From: Crocosphaera chwakensis CCY0110
GTDB taxonomy: Bacteria; Cyanobacteriota; Cyanobacteriia; Cyanobacteriales; Microcystaceae
DNA: 64,000 bases
NCBI RefSeq assembly: GCF_000169335.1
Contig: NZ_AAXW01000024.1
Location: 11,389 to 75,388, forward strand
Direction of reading: 5' to 3'
Positions 1 to 8,713 of this stretch are shown piece by piece. The notes under the pieces are model-generated. The model did not search any database. It saw only the letters and a program-made list of their open reading frames with translations, and was not told the DNA's origin. The translations under genes and the position numbers were made by a program. Numbering within the stretch: position 1 is the stretch's first letter; the number at the start of each line of letters is the position of its first letter.

Positions 1-23
1 TTACTGTTTCTAGGTGCTAAAAT

Positions 24-470
24 TTAGTTACTTTCTTTAGCTTTCATGGCATAATCCCTAAATCGTTCTAAGTCAGCCATAATAGTAGACTCAACAATTC
101 TACCTAAGAATAAGTTATCCATTAACTTACCTAACCATCCAGGAATATCATAAGCAACACTTAAACGGACAATACTACTTCCTTGTCGATCATAAAAGCG
201 AATTGCCCCGCGATTGGGTAAACCATCCACTGATTCCCACTGTATAATTTGATAGGGAATGACCTTTAAAATCTTCGATAACCAGGTAAATTCAAACCCA
301 CCACTGGCTAATTTCCAGCGTGATAATTCTGGATCTTCATCTAATACTTTCACCGAGTCAATCCACTTCATCCATTTTGGCATTTGTTCTAAATCTGACC
401 ATAAACCCCATACTAATTCTATAGGGGCATCTACTTCAATTTGTACGCTATGTTCTAACCAATGAGACAT
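24..470 (-). CDS. SRPBCC (START/polyketide-cyclase fold) family protein
   Basis: A 148-residue protein with the look of the SRPBCC ligand-binding fold. It opens with a beta strand ending in VDAPIELVW, followed by a tryptophan-rich helix with the segment MPKWMKWI, and closes with a long C-terminal helix (residues about 118-145). That order of strand, helix and final helix is typical of the polyketide cyclase/dehydrase branch. No membrane segment or signal peptide is visible. It lies 57 bases downstream of zds on the same strand, so the two could be co-transcribed, although a palindromic repeat sits between them. From memory, SRPBCC genes beside zds are common in cyanobacteria. A role in carotenoid or other lipid handling is therefore possible, but the sequence does not show the ligand. 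Confidence 0.85.
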   Translation of the reverse strand: MSHWLEHSVQIEVDAPIELVWGLWSDLEQMPKWMKWIDSVKVLDEDPELSRWKLASGGFEFTWLSKILKVIPYQIIQWESVDGLPNRGAIRFYDRQGSSIVRLSVAYDIPGWLGKLMDNLFLGRIVESTIMADLERFRDYAMKAKESN

Positions 471-498
471 TTTATATTCACATAATAATTAAAGGTAG

Positions 499-515
499 GG
501 TGGGCAATGCCCACC
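499..515. repeat. Palindromic intergenic repeat (GGTGGGCA-A-TGCCCACC)
   Basis: A perfect 8-bp inverted repeat around a single base, in the only gap between zds and the SRPBCC gene. The same palindrome occurs at 32375-32391 downstream of typA, and a half copy lies near 34378-34387. It probably belongs to a dispersed cyanobacterial repeat and may act as an mRNA-end hairpin, but no T-run follows it on the coding strand. Confidence 0.75.
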
Positions 516-527
516 GTCTTCGTTATT

Positions 528-2000
528 TTAGCGAATTGTAGAAACTTGGGGAGATTTTTTAAGGGTTTCTGCTTGTTCTAAGATAACTTTTGCTGCTTGT
601 TTCCCTGAAATAGTTGCCCCTTCCATACTATCAATGTAATCTTGTTGGGTGTAACTTCCTGCTAGGAAAAAATTAGGAATAGGCGTAGCTTGGGACGGTC
701 GATAAACATCCATTCCTGGTGCTTCTCTGTATAAAGATTGAGCTAATTTTACCACACTGTACCAAGTCATATTTAACTCCCGTGACGAAGGAAATAACTC
801 ATGAACTTGCTTTAAAACATGGTTAGCAATGTCTTCATTTTTCTCTTTAATAAAAGGATCACCAGGGGTTAAAACTAACTGTAATAATGAGCCTTCTCCT
901 GGTTTATAATAGTCTCCAGGACTGCTTAACGCTAAATCAGAAAAGCAAGAAAAATCAGCATCGGCTGTGTAAAGTAAGTTATCAATTCCTGCTGCTTCTT
1001 TTAATTGTTTACGCTTGTTTTCATCTTGTAATTCTGTCACCCAACCATCAAACCTTAATTGTACAGTCGCTACAGGAACCGCTTCCAATTGATAGATGTT
1101 ATCAAACATAGGAAACTTACGCCAATGATCAGGCATTAATCGTTGAATTCCAGGCACGTCACAAGCACAAACATAAGCATCTGCAGTAATCGTTTCTTCT
1201 TTTTCTCCGTCAGGAATAATTAAGCCTGTGATTTCAATTTTATCGTCGTTTTCTGTATATAAAATTTCTCTAACTCTACGTCTAGTATGAATTTTTACCC
1301 CACGACTTTCGAGATAGTCAGTAATGGGTTTATGGAGATATTCATGAGGGGAACCTTCTAACATTCTCAGGATAGATGCCTCTGTTTTTGTGGCAAAAAA
1401 GAGAAAAATGGTTAACATACAACGAGCAGAAATATTCTCCGTATCAATAAACCCTAACGCATAGGCAATAGGGTTCCACATCCGCTTCAAACTGCCATTA
1501 TTACCCCCATGTTGACGAAACCAGTCAGCAAAACTGATAGAATCAAGGTTACGAATAGTTTTCATTGCTCCTTCAAAATTGAGTAACCCTGGTACTAGGG
1601 GACTGGTTCCCAACGCTAAAGAGTTAGCAATTTTATCAATAGCAGAGAGTTGAGAGGTGGTAAAAAAGGCTTTTAACCCGTGCAACGGCGCACCAACAGG
1701 AAAACGAAAGTCTAACTCCCCAATTTTACCCCCACGATTAATAAAAGTATGGGTGTGTTCTTTGAGGCGTAAATTATCGATCGCTCCTACTTTTTCCATC
1801 AAGGCAAAAAGATTGTAATAGCAACCAAAAAAGACATGAAGCCCCATTTCAATGTGATTTCCGTCCTTATCCACCCAACTGCCCACTTTTCCACCGATAA
1901 AAGGACGAGATTCAAAGATTTCAACTTCGCAACCTGCATCCACTAAATCAATGGCCGTGGCCATACCTGCTAAACCTGCACCAACGATCGCAACTCGCAT
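528..2000 (-). CDS. zds: 9,9'-dicis-zeta-carotene desaturase (plant/cyanobacterial type)
   Basis: This FAD-dependent desaturase converts zeta-carotene to lycopene via neurosporene in the CrtP/CrtQ-type carotenoid pathway, probably at the thylakoid or plasma membrane. The 490-residue length fits the family. The N terminus carries the dinucleotide-binding GAGLAG motif at residues 7-12 and an acidic residue closing the second strand (EIFES). The GGKVGSW and GLHVFFGCYYN segments are typical of the phytoene/zeta-carotene desaturase family, and the C-terminal FAD segment contains FFLAGSYTQQDYIDSMEGA. No frameshift is visible. The divergent neighbour is a DNA methyltransferase gene, and a Z-ISO-like gene lies 2.4 kb away beyond the restriction-modification system. 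Confidence 0.95.
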   Translation of the reverse strand: MRVAIVGAGLAGMATAIDLVDAGCEVEIFESRPFIGGKVGSWVDKDGNHIEMGLHVFFGCYYNLFALMEKVGAIDNLRLKEHTHTFINRGGKIGELDFRFPVGAPLHGLKAFFTTSQLSAIDKIANSLALGTSPLVPGLLNFEGAMKTIRNLDSISFADWFRQHGGNNGSLKRMWNPIAYALGFIDTENISARCMLTIFLFFATKTEASILRMLEGSPHEYLHKPITDYLESRGVKIHTRRRVREILYTENDDKIEITGLIIPDGEKEETITADAYVCACDVPGIQRLMPDHWRKFPMFDNIYQLEAVPVATVQLRFDGWVTELQDENKRKQLKEAAGIDNLLYTADADFSCFSDLALSSPGDYYKPGEGSLLQLVLTPGDPFIKEKNEDIANHVLKQVHELFPSSRELNMTWYSVVKLAQSLYREAPGMDVYRPSQATPIPNFFLAGSYTQQDYIDSMEGATISGKQAAKVILEQAETLKKSPQVSTIR

Positions 2001-2166
2001 TCTTATAAGTTCCTTGTCTCATTTTCTTTACATATTTTAATAGAAAAAGGGTAAGAGAATATGACCTCGACAAAAATTGATGAGTATTAATTAAACAGTT
2101 GTTCAATAACCTATTTTAGGTTATTATGATTGTGAATAAATGCCAACATGATATTAAAATCGAGCC

Positions 2167-3270
2167 GTGAATTCCTCCTATCTTAATCTACCACTAAATC
2201 AAATTTTTCTGGGAGATTGCCTAGCATTATTAAGTCAACTACCTAATGAATGTGTTGATTTAGTTATTTCCTCTCCTCCATATAATTTAGGCAAAGAATA
2301 TGAAGCAAAAAAAGCTTTAGATAACTATTTAGCAGAGCAAACATTAGTTCTTCAAGAATGTAGTCGTATTCTGAAAAAAACAGGGTCAATTTTTTGGCAA
2401 GTTGGGGCTTATTCTAATCAAGGCTCATTAATTCCTTTGGACATTCGCTTTTTTCCTATTTTAGAATCTTGTGGACTCATTCCTCGTAATCGAATTATTT
2501 GGGTTAGGCAACATGGACTTCATGCACAAAACAAATTTTCTTGTCGTCACGAAACTATATTATGGTTTACTAAATCCCCAAAATATACTTTTAATTTAGA
2601 TGCTATACGTATTCCTCAAAAATATCAGAACAAAAAGTATTATAAAGGAAATAAAAAAGGAAAATTATCTTGTAATCCTAAAGGGAAAAATCCTGGTGAT
2701 ATTTGGTTATTTAGAAATGTAAAACATAACCATGAGGAACAAACAATTCATCCTTGTCAATTTCCTGAAGATTTAGTAGCTAGAATAATTCTTGCTACAA
2801 CTAACAGTAACGATATTATTTTTGATCCTTATTTAGGTTCAGGAACAGTTGCAGTAGTTTCTAAAAATTATAAACGTTACTTTATTGGATCTGAAATAGA
2901 AGAAAAGTATTATGATATTGCCTTAAGACGATTAGAGGAAAAACCAGATACAAAAAACTATTTTCCTAACCTAAAGACTCTTAGAAACTATATTGATAAA
3001 ACTGGAGAAGATATAGAAAAATTTAGATTTGATATGCAGACTGGTAATAAAGCCACTGAAAGAAAAAAAGCGAAAATTTTTCCAGAAGAATATCATAGAC
3101 AAGAATTAGAAAATAGATTATTGTATGAAGAATCAGCTTTTTCAGCTAATTTAAGAGGCGAAGAAATACCCATTGATAATAACTTAAATGGTTCTCATAG
3201 TAAGAAGAAAAAAGTTAATCGCAATCAATCCTCAGATACAAATTTTAAACAGCTTGAAATAGAGTTATAA
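2167..3270 (+). CDS. Type II DNA methyltransferase (beta class), BglII-like system
   Basis: S-adenosylmethionine-dependent DNA methyltransferase of 367 residues. The catalytic motif IV (SPPYN, residues 36-40) precedes the AdoMet-binding motif I (FDPYLGSGT, residues 219-227), which is the beta-class order. SPPY is usual for N4-cytosine enzymes. The gene starts with GTG. It is convergent with a BglII-like endonuclease gene 13 bases away, so it very probably protects the endonuclease's site (expected AGATCT, by inference from the nuclease). The C-terminal 100 residues are charged and lysine-rich and probably lie outside the catalytic core. The whole R-M block is very A+T-rich and lacks HIP1 octamers, unlike the carotenoid genes on either side, which is consistent with horizontal acquisition. 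Confidence 0.93.
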   Translation: MNSSYLNLPLNQIFLGDCLALLSQLPNECVDLVISSPPYNLGKEYEAKKALDNYLAEQTLVLQECSRILKKTGSIFWQVGAYSNQGSLIPLDIRFFPILESCGLIPRNRIIWVRQHGLHAQNKFSCRHETILWFTKSPKYTFNLDAIRIPQKYQNKKYYKGNKKGKLSCNPKGKNPGDIWLFRNVKHNHEEQTIHPCQFPEDLVARIILATTNSNDIIFDPYLGSGTVAVVSKNYKRYFIGSEIEEKYYDIALRRLEEKPDTKNYFPNLKTLRNYIDKTGEDIEKFRFDMQTGNKATERKKAKIFPEEYHRQELENRLLYEESAFSANLRGEEIPIDNNLNGSHSKKKKVNRNQSSDTNFKQLEIEL

Positions 3271-3283
3271 GCAATGGATAGCA

Positions 3284-3958
3284 TTATAAGATTCTTATGA
3301 TTGCTCTCCTTGTGGGTTTTATTCCTTGACTAATAATACATTGACCCTGTTTCTGTTCAATAATATTTCTTGATCTTTGTTTTTCATATATCGACCAAAC
3401 TATATTAATATTTTGCTCAAATTCCTCAAACAGTCCAACTAAACGAATAGGAACATGGAATACTTTATACTTAGTTAATGCTGTAAGTTGACTAACAGCC
3501 TGTTCGTAGTATAAGGTACTATTAGAAGCAGGAAACATTTTCCCTTTTGTAATGATTATAACTAAGTTGGTTACTTGTGAATTTAAGTGTATTTTTGATT
3601 TAAAGAATAACTCAGAACGTAGTAAATTATTTAATAAAAAAGGATAGTTAGAAAATTGAAATTCAAGAATCACTCCTGACTTACCACAATCTATATCTTT
3701 TCCCAAAAATTGATATGCTTTAGGAATAGGAATATGAGAAGACCATCCTTCCCTAACTAAATTATTTTCAATAAATTCATTAGTTCCGATAGGGTCAAAA
3801 ATAGGATTGCCTTCTATTCCTGATTGTGAGGATGCTTTTAAATGTAATGGCATAGAGGTTAAAGTAGTTTGTATAACATTCCATTCATTATTAAATTGAC
3901 TATTGATTAAAAAATTTGAATTATTAAAATCTGTGACTTCAATTTGTATTTTAAGCAA
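3284..3958 (-). CDS. BglII-family type II restriction endonuclease
   Basis: A 224-residue protein that matches the BglII endonuclease family along its length (BglII itself is 223 residues). The variant catalytic motif is present with exact spacing: Asp90, Glu99 and Gln101 correspond to Asp84, Glu93 and Gln95 of BglII, inside ILEFQFSNYPF. Further recognisable family blocks are MPLHLKAS, IPIPKAYQFLG, the MFPASNS loop and VPIRLVGL. The expected target is AGATCT, inferred from homology. The start appears to be TTG, because a stop codon lies just upstream in frame. It is 6 bases downstream of the controller gene on the same strand, giving a C-then-R operon that converges on the methyltransferase gene. 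No truncation is seen. Confidence 0.93.
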   Translation of the reverse strand: MLKIQIEVTDFNNSNFLINSQFNNEWNVIQTTLTSMPLHLKASSQSGIEGNPIFDPIGTNEFIENNLVREGWSSHIPIPKAYQFLGKDIDCGKSGVILEFQFSNYPFLLNNLLRSELFFKSKIHLNSQVTNLVIIITKGKMFPASNSTLYYEQAVSQLTALTKYKVFHVPIRLVGLFEEFEQNINIVWSIYEKQRSRNIIEQKQGQCIISQGIKPTRRAIIRIL

Positions 3959-3964
3959 TATTTA

Positions 3965-4201
3965 TTATAAGTTAATTAATTTTTTAAGTAAAATGACAGG
4001 GTCAATATTTAAAGCATTACAAACTTCAAGAAATTCGATAACATCTAGTCGCCTTTCTCCCCGTTCATATTTAGACACATAGGATTGAGGTTTATTCAAT
4101 CTTTTAGATAACTCAGTTTGAGTTAAATTAGCTGATTGACGGGCATTTATTAATAATGAACGCAATTGCTTCGATTTTTGTAGATAGTTTAACTGTGACA
4201 A
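3965..4201 (-). CDS. XRE-family HTH protein, probable R-M controller (C protein)
   Basis: A 78-residue protein made almost entirely of a Cro/C1-type helix-turn-helix. The core TQTELSKRLNKPQSYVSKYERGERR (residues 28-52) holds both helices, followed by the usual LDVIEFLEVCNAL helix. Size, fold and position directly upstream of the endonuclease gene match controller proteins of type II R-M systems, including BglII. These delay endonuclease expression until the host DNA is methylated. The start is TTG; an in-frame stop codon lies two codons upstream, so no ATG is available. Binding sites (C-boxes) would be expected between 4202 and 4300, but I could not identify a clear symmetric operator. Confidence 0.85.
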   Translation of the reverse strand: MSQLNYLQKSKQLRSLLINARQSANLTQTELSKRLNKPQSYVSKYERGERRLDVIEFLEVCNALNIDPVILLKKLINL

Positions 4202-4358
4202 TATTTATCAAAGTTTTAAAAAGTAAAATTAGTTAACTTTGACAGTATAAACCTAAAATAGGATAAATCCAAAAAAACGAATTGTTAAAGTGTGGTACTT
4301 CTACGCTTCCTATTGTGATTTTCTATTATTTAATTTAGACTGAGTTTGATATTAAATC

Positions 4359-5075
4359 TTACCAAGGTACTTTGGCGGTTACTTGCATTAACCAAGGATG
4401 ACCCCACCACAATAAAGCTACAAACCCCAACACCCCTACATAAGCAGGACGCAAAAACTCCTCCCATTTCAGGGTTTGACGACCATCTAAGACGGCTAAA
4501 AAGGGAATAATGGAAGTTCGTTCCTTCACTTTAAGAAAAGCATCCCCATAGCGTTTTTTGAGGCGATGATCCCCATGCCAAACTGCAAACACATGATGAG
4601 CAACCAAACCAAAAGAAGTTAATAAAGTAAAGGTTGTCCCCAGCCATAACGTATGGGCAACACACCAGATCACCTGTCCTACCATTTGGGGATGACGACA
4701 CACCCTTAAAATGCCGGTTTCGTAGAGATGGACTTGCGGTTTAGCGATCGCAGCAATTTCTAACAGATTAAAGGTTGCTGGATACAGAAACAAGAAAGAG
4801 ATAGCCGATAAAATCCAAACCGTTGCCTTAACCCCCGATACTCCCTGAACGTGCCATAACATTAGGCCATCGTAACGATGATTAAAAAAATAAACAATTA
4901 ACACCACCGCCAAAGGAATACTTACCAACGCAAACAAAACTCGATAGAGTCTGGCTCCAATTTTTGCCTCTCCCCAAGGCCGTAAAGCAGCTAATCCACT
5001 GTGAGCAATAGCAAATCCTAACAATAGTGCTAACATAATCCCATGACTAGGGGTTAACCAGGTGGGTAGTCCCAT
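4359..5075 (-). CDS. NnrU/Z-ISO-like membrane protein (possible 15-cis-zeta-carotene isomerase)
   Basis: An integral membrane protein of 238 residues with about six hydrophobic segments. It belongs to the NnrU family, which includes plant Z-ISO, a haem-dependent isomerase acting between phytoene desaturase and zeta-carotene desaturase. Family-like features are the N-terminal HSGLAALR, the central ILRVCRHPQMVGQVIW block and the later AHHVFAVWHGDHRLKKRYGD block, which supply conserved histidines. I place the start at ATG 5075, because a GAGGA Shine-Dalgarno sequence (5088-5092) precedes it; a TTG seven codons upstream is less likely. Proximity to zds supports a carotenoid role, but an exact isomerase assignment is inference. 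The gene's G+C is clearly higher than that of the adjacent R-M genes. Confidence 0.8.
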   Translation of the reverse strand: MGLPTWLTPSHGIMLALLLGFAIAHSGLAALRPWGEAKIGARLYRVLFALVSIPLAVVLIVYFFNHRYDGLMLWHVQGVSGVKATVWILSAISFLFLYPATFNLLEIAAIAKPQVHLYETGILRVCRHPQMVGQVIWCVAHTLWLGTTFTLLTSFGLVAHHVFAVWHGDHRLKKRYGDAFLKVKERTSIIPFLAVLDGRQTLKWEEFLRPAYVGVLGFVALLWWGHPWLMQVTAKVPW

Positions 5076-5214
5076 GTTGTTAATGTTTCCTCTCAATGCT
5101 GTAATAAATTGTCCTACTGTTAACTATCGTAAAGTAAATTGATCCCCGTGTTGTGCTACTGTCATCATCAGTAAGAGTTACTTTAAAGCAGTGAACACTG
5201 ACCAAATAAATTTA

Positions 5215-5249
5215 ACTGGTAACTGATAACTGATCACTGGTAACTGATA
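5215..5249. repeat. Short direct repeat in the rbcR upstream region
   Basis: Two copies of the 14-mer ACTGGTAACTGATA lie at 5215-5228 and 5236-5249, 23 bases upstream of rbcR. Similar CAGTTATCAGT-type strings occur at 29568-29602 upstream of tab2 and near 26173-26190. This looks like a dispersed cyanobacterial intergenic repeat rather than an operator, though binding of a regulator to the direct repeat cannot be excluded. Confidence 0.5.
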
Positions 5250-5271
5250 AAATCCCTTTATTGATAAATCT

Positions 5272-6273
5272 ATGTCGGATATTCCTTTCACTTTAGATCA
5301 ATTGCGTATCCTCAAAGCGATCGCTGCTGAGGGGAGTTTTAAACGAGCGGCCGATACCTTGTATGTGTCTCAACCTGCGGTGAGTCTGCAAGTGCAAAAT
5401 TTGGAAAAACAGTTAAATGTCCCCTTATTTGATCGTGGTGGACGTAAAGCGCAATTAACTGAAGCAGGTCATTTATTATTATCCTACGGGGAAAAAATAA
5501 TTACTCTATGTCAAGAAACCTGTCGGGCGATCGAAGACTTACAAAATCTTCAGGGTGGAACCTTAATTGTCGGTGCGTCTCAAACCACAGGAACCTATCT
5601 CTTACCCCGCATGATTGGCTTATTTCGGCAAAGATATCCTGATGTAGCGGTTCAATTACAGGTTCATTCTACCCGACGAACCTCTTGGGGAGTGGCCAAT
5701 GGACAGGTTGATCTCGCTATTATCGGCGGTGAAGTTCCTGGGGAATTACAAGATACCTTGAAAATTATTCCCTATGCTGAAGATGAACTAGCCTTAATTT
5801 TACCCATTGATCATCCTTTAGCGAAGGTTGAGAAAGTCCAAAAAGAAGATTTATATCGTCTTAATTTTATTAGTTTGGATGCTCAATCAACCATTCGCAA
5901 GGTCATTGATAAGGTATTAACTCGCTGTAGTATTGATACCAAACGGCTAACCATTGAAATGGAATTAAATTCCATTGAAGCCATTAAAAATGCAGTACAA
6001 TCTGGGTTAGGGGCTGCTTTTGTCTCCATTACCGCCATTGAAAAAGAGCTAAAAATGGGGGAAATTTATGTCGCCAGTCTTGAAGAGGTCAAAGTGAGAA
6101 GAACGTTATCGGTTATTATTAATCCGAATCGTTATCGTTCTAAAGCAGCAGAAGCGTTTATTCAAGAGGTGTTACCAGAGTTTTCTACTTATCCTGAACA
6201 ATTAACCCTAGAACATTTTTCACCTTCTCCCAATGTGTTGAAAGAGGTGGTTAATGATGTGGTTGAAGCTTAA
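5272..6273 (+). CDS. rbcR: LysR-type regulator RbcR
   Basis: LysR-family transcription factor of 333 residues. The N-terminal winged HTH (residues about 7-66) contains the diagnostic block SFKRAADTLYVSQPAVS followed by FDRGGRKAQLTEAG, which matches cyanobacterial RbcR (Synechocystis sll0998 type) rather than NdhR or CmpR. A periplasmic-binding-protein-like effector domain follows from about residue 95 to 300. RbcR controls the RuBisCO operon and carbon-concentrating genes in response to metabolites such as 2-phosphoglycolate or NADPH (family knowledge). The gene stands alone, divergent from the Z-ISO-like gene, in a 196-base gap with short direct repeats. Confidence 0.92.
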   Translation: MSDIPFTLDQLRILKAIAAEGSFKRAADTLYVSQPAVSLQVQNLEKQLNVPLFDRGGRKAQLTEAGHLLLSYGEKIITLCQETCRAIEDLQNLQGGTLIVGASQTTGTYLLPRMIGLFRQRYPDVAVQLQVHSTRRTSWGVANGQVDLAIIGGEVPGELQDTLKIIPYAEDELALILPIDHPLAKVEKVQKEDLYRLNFISLDAQSTIRKVIDKVLTRCSIDTKRLTIEMELNSIEAIKNAVQSGLGAAFVSITAIEKELKMGEIYVASLEEVKVRRTLSVIINPNRYRSKAAEAFIQEVLPEFSTYPEQLTLEHFSPSPNVLKEVVNDVVEA

Positions 6274-6521
6274 TAAAATAGCTAGGAAGGTGAGGGAGAG
6301 AACGTCGGAACAGGGTAAATACTCATATCTTGCACCTTCGAGCAAATTAGCTGGTTTAGAGAGGGAATAGGCCATGGTATTTTATTTGGACGCTCACTTA
6401 TTCGTGCATTAATTACCCTTTCATTATTATTAAGTTTATTTGTAATTTGTAAAATGTGCAAAATGTCAGTAATAGGCAACAGGATTTTATTTTAGATTGA
6501 TGCCAAATAACAACACAAAAA

Positions 6522-7739
6522 TTAGGACAGATTTTCAATAATAGAATTTGTTCCTTTTTCTATCCAAACAATGGTTTTAATACCATTTTCTTGAGCATAG
6601 TTTTTAATTTCTTCATTGTTTCTGTCTCCTAAGTCTAGGGTGACTCTTACTGAATTATTATCCCTTAGTTTTTGGGCATACTTGAAGGCTTCTGTTTGAG
6701 ATTCAGGGGATTTTGCTACTACTAAATAGTCAATTAGAGGGGGCTTTTTAGGTAAAACATCGGTTGATAATAAACAGCGATGTAAAGCCCCTACATTAAG
6801 AGAAAACCCAATGCCAGGAGCCGATTTTTTTTGAGGATGATAAACTCCCAATAATTGATCGTAACGTCCTCCCTGTCCTAAATTTTGTAGTTGATTATTG
6901 GTCTGTCCAATCGCTTTAAAAATAATACCAGTATAATAATCAAAGGTTTGAATTAAACTTAAATCTAAAGTCAAAGGCAACTTATAAGAAGCACTATGAT
7001 TAATCAATTCTATTAAAGATTTTAAATTATTCAGACAATGTTTACCCGTTTCATCTAAACTTAATACTCCCACTTTTGATAAAACATCTTCAGGCTTTCC
7101 TCGTAAGTTAAAGAGTAAAATGGCTCGATGTTTTAATTCCTCATCAGGGTAAGAAAGACTGTCTAATTCAACAAAGTCTAAAGTCGCTAGACAATGACGG
7201 ACTTCTTGTCGTAAACCATCCGGAAAGGGGGATAAAAGCGATCGCGTTAACCCTGCATCGCCTAAAATAAGATACCAGTTAGGAATCTGTAATTTTTGTA
7301 GACAATTAGCCACTAATAAGAGAATCTCGGCATCAGCTAAAGTTCCCCCTGAGAACAATAATTCTACGCCGGCTTGATAAAATTCTAATTGTCGGCCATG
7401 ATGACCACTTGGAGGGTTACGAAAGACATTAGCTCGATAACAGAGTCGTTGAGGATAACTGGTATCTGTCATTCTGGTTACTGCAGCGCGAGCCACTGAA
7501 GCGGTTAATTCTGGACGCAACCCTAATTGTTCGCTACTGTTATTATAAAGTTGAATTACTGTGTTATCTTCGATGGCACCTCCTGCTTTGAGGGTGTCTA
7601 ACCTTTCAATAGTTGAAGTAACAATACGCTGATAACCCCATTGTCCAAAGACTTGCTGAAGGGTATCGTTAATCCAAGCTTTTTGAACGACTTCTAAAGG
7701 TAGTAAGTCTCTTGCGCCGGCAGGTGGTTGATGAATCAT
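6522..7739 (-). CDS. hisZ: ATP phosphoribosyltransferase regulatory subunit HisZ
   Basis: A 405-residue class II aminoacyl-tRNA-synthetase-like protein. It starts with the HisZ/HisRS signature PPAGARDLLP and has motif 2-like FRNPPSGHHGRQLEFYQAGVELL and motif 3-like GIGFSLNVGALHR. The HisRS catalytic signatures and the anticodon-binding domain are reduced, as expected for HisZ, which forms a hetero-octamer with short HisG to feed ATP and PRPP into histidine synthesis. hisG is not in this window. The gene is followed by an A+T-rich gap on one side and lies 53 bases downstream of the J-domain gene on the same strand. Confidence 0.9.
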   Translation of the reverse strand: MIHQPPAGARDLLPLEVVQKAWINDTLQQVFGQWGYQRIVTSTIERLDTLKAGGAIEDNTVIQLYNNSSEQLGLRPELTASVARAAVTRMTDTSYPQRLCYRANVFRNPPSGHHGRQLEFYQAGVELLFSGGTLADAEILLLVANCLQKLQIPNWYLILGDAGLTRSLLSPFPDGLRQEVRHCLATLDFVELDSLSYPDEELKHRAILLFNLRGKPEDVLSKVGVLSLDETGKHCLNNLKSLIELINHSASYKLPLTLDLSLIQTFDYYTGIIFKAIGQTNNQLQNLGQGGRYDQLLGVYHPQKKSAPGIGFSLNVGALHRCLLSTDVLPKKPPLIDYLVVAKSPESQTEAFKYAQKLRDNNSVRVTLDLGDRNNEEIKNYAQENGIKTIVWIEKGTNSIIENLS

Positions 7740-7792
7740 AGAACTACTACTAACTTATCTCTCGTCTATTATCTATAATCTTGTTCACTTTT

Positions 7793-8713
7793 TTATTTTT
7801 TCTTGCCAAATAATCCAAAGAAACCTCCCCCTTGTTGTTTTTCTGAAGCTTTTGACCGATCTGAATCGGGAGTTACTTCGTCTAGAGCTTGTTTAGCTTG
7901 AATAACAATAGGATCTTGAGGATTAACTTTTCTTGCTTTATTAATATGAATTTTAGCCATGGTTAATTGATTTTCTTTGAGATAAGCTAATCCTAATAAA
8001 CCGTGGCAAGTGCTATTATTTGGTTCTTCTTTTAAGGCTTCTCGTAATTCTATAATAGCTTGAGAAAGGTTATTGCGTTCAATATATTCTTGAGCACGTT
8101 TTAAAGAAGTCGCGACGGCTGATTTTGGCTCTTCTTGTTTAGATTTTTGTTCAGTGGAAGTCGTTGCTTTTGATGTTTCTTTAGGTTTGGGATTTGATTT
8201 AGGTTTCGTCTTTGCTTTTTCTCTAATTTGTTCCCCTTGAGAAAGCATTAAATAAATCAAATTTAATTCACTAATTTGAGCAGTAATATTAAAAATATTA
8301 TCTAAGCTTTCATATTGTTGATTCACTAACGGCGTTAAGAGACGATGATAAGTTAATTCTCGGTCTTGACTGGTTTGTAGAAGTTTCTGGGCTTCATCAG
8401 TAGCAATAGTAATACTATTAAGTTCGTCGGCTAAATTATATCCCATTTGAGACAAAACTAATTTATATTCATTACGCGAACGATCTTTTGATAATGCTTC
8501 GTAAGCTGGATTGACTAATTTTGATAAAATTTTAGTGGCTAATTGTTTTTCTTTTTCTATTTTACCGTCAAAAGTATCAGGATGAAGAAGATAAGCTATT
8601 TTTAAATATCGTTGGCGAATTTGCCGACTATCAGCGTTAATGGGGACTCCCAAAATAGCGTAGTGATCGGTTATATCATATTTAAAAAGCCCTTGTTCTA
8701 TGGGAAAAGACAT
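7793..8713 (-). CDS. J-domain protein with C-terminal TPR
   Basis: A 306-residue protein. The N-terminal J domain (residues about 13-75) contains the HPD tripeptide at 44-46 and would stimulate an Hsp70 (DnaK). A charged, low-complexity linker rich in Lys, Pro and Ser follows (residues about 165-205). Next come two TPR-like helix pairs (residues about 205-275) with motifs AIIELREALKEEPNN and LGLAYLKENQLTMAKIHINKA. The tail ends GGGFFGLFGKKK, a glycine-phenylalanine and basic end seen in several cyanobacterial J proteins. No zinc-finger or DnaJ C-terminal domain is present, so it is a type III J protein. The client is unknown. Confidence 0.85.
   Translation of the reverse strand: MSFPIEQGLFKYDITDHYAILGVPINADSRQIRQRYLKIAYLLHPDTFDGKIEKEKQLATKILSKLVNPAYEALSKDRSRNEYKLVLSQMGYNLADELNSITIATDEAQKLLQTSQDRELTYHRLLTPLVNQQYESLDNIFNITAQISELNLIYLMLSQGEQIREKAKTKPKSNPKPKETSKATTSTEQKSKQEEPKSAVATSLKRAQEYIERNNLSQAIIELREALKEEPNNSTCHGLLGLAYLKENQLTMAKIHINKARKVNPQDPIVIQAKQALDEVTPDSDRSKASEKQQGGGFFGLFGKKK

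Noticed and set aside
6282..6479. Minus-strand 65-codon frame downstream of rbcR
   Set aside because: No ribosome site, odd composition (Pro/Ser/Ile-rich) and no recognisable domain. The stretch looks more like a non-coding repeat or remnant than a gene.
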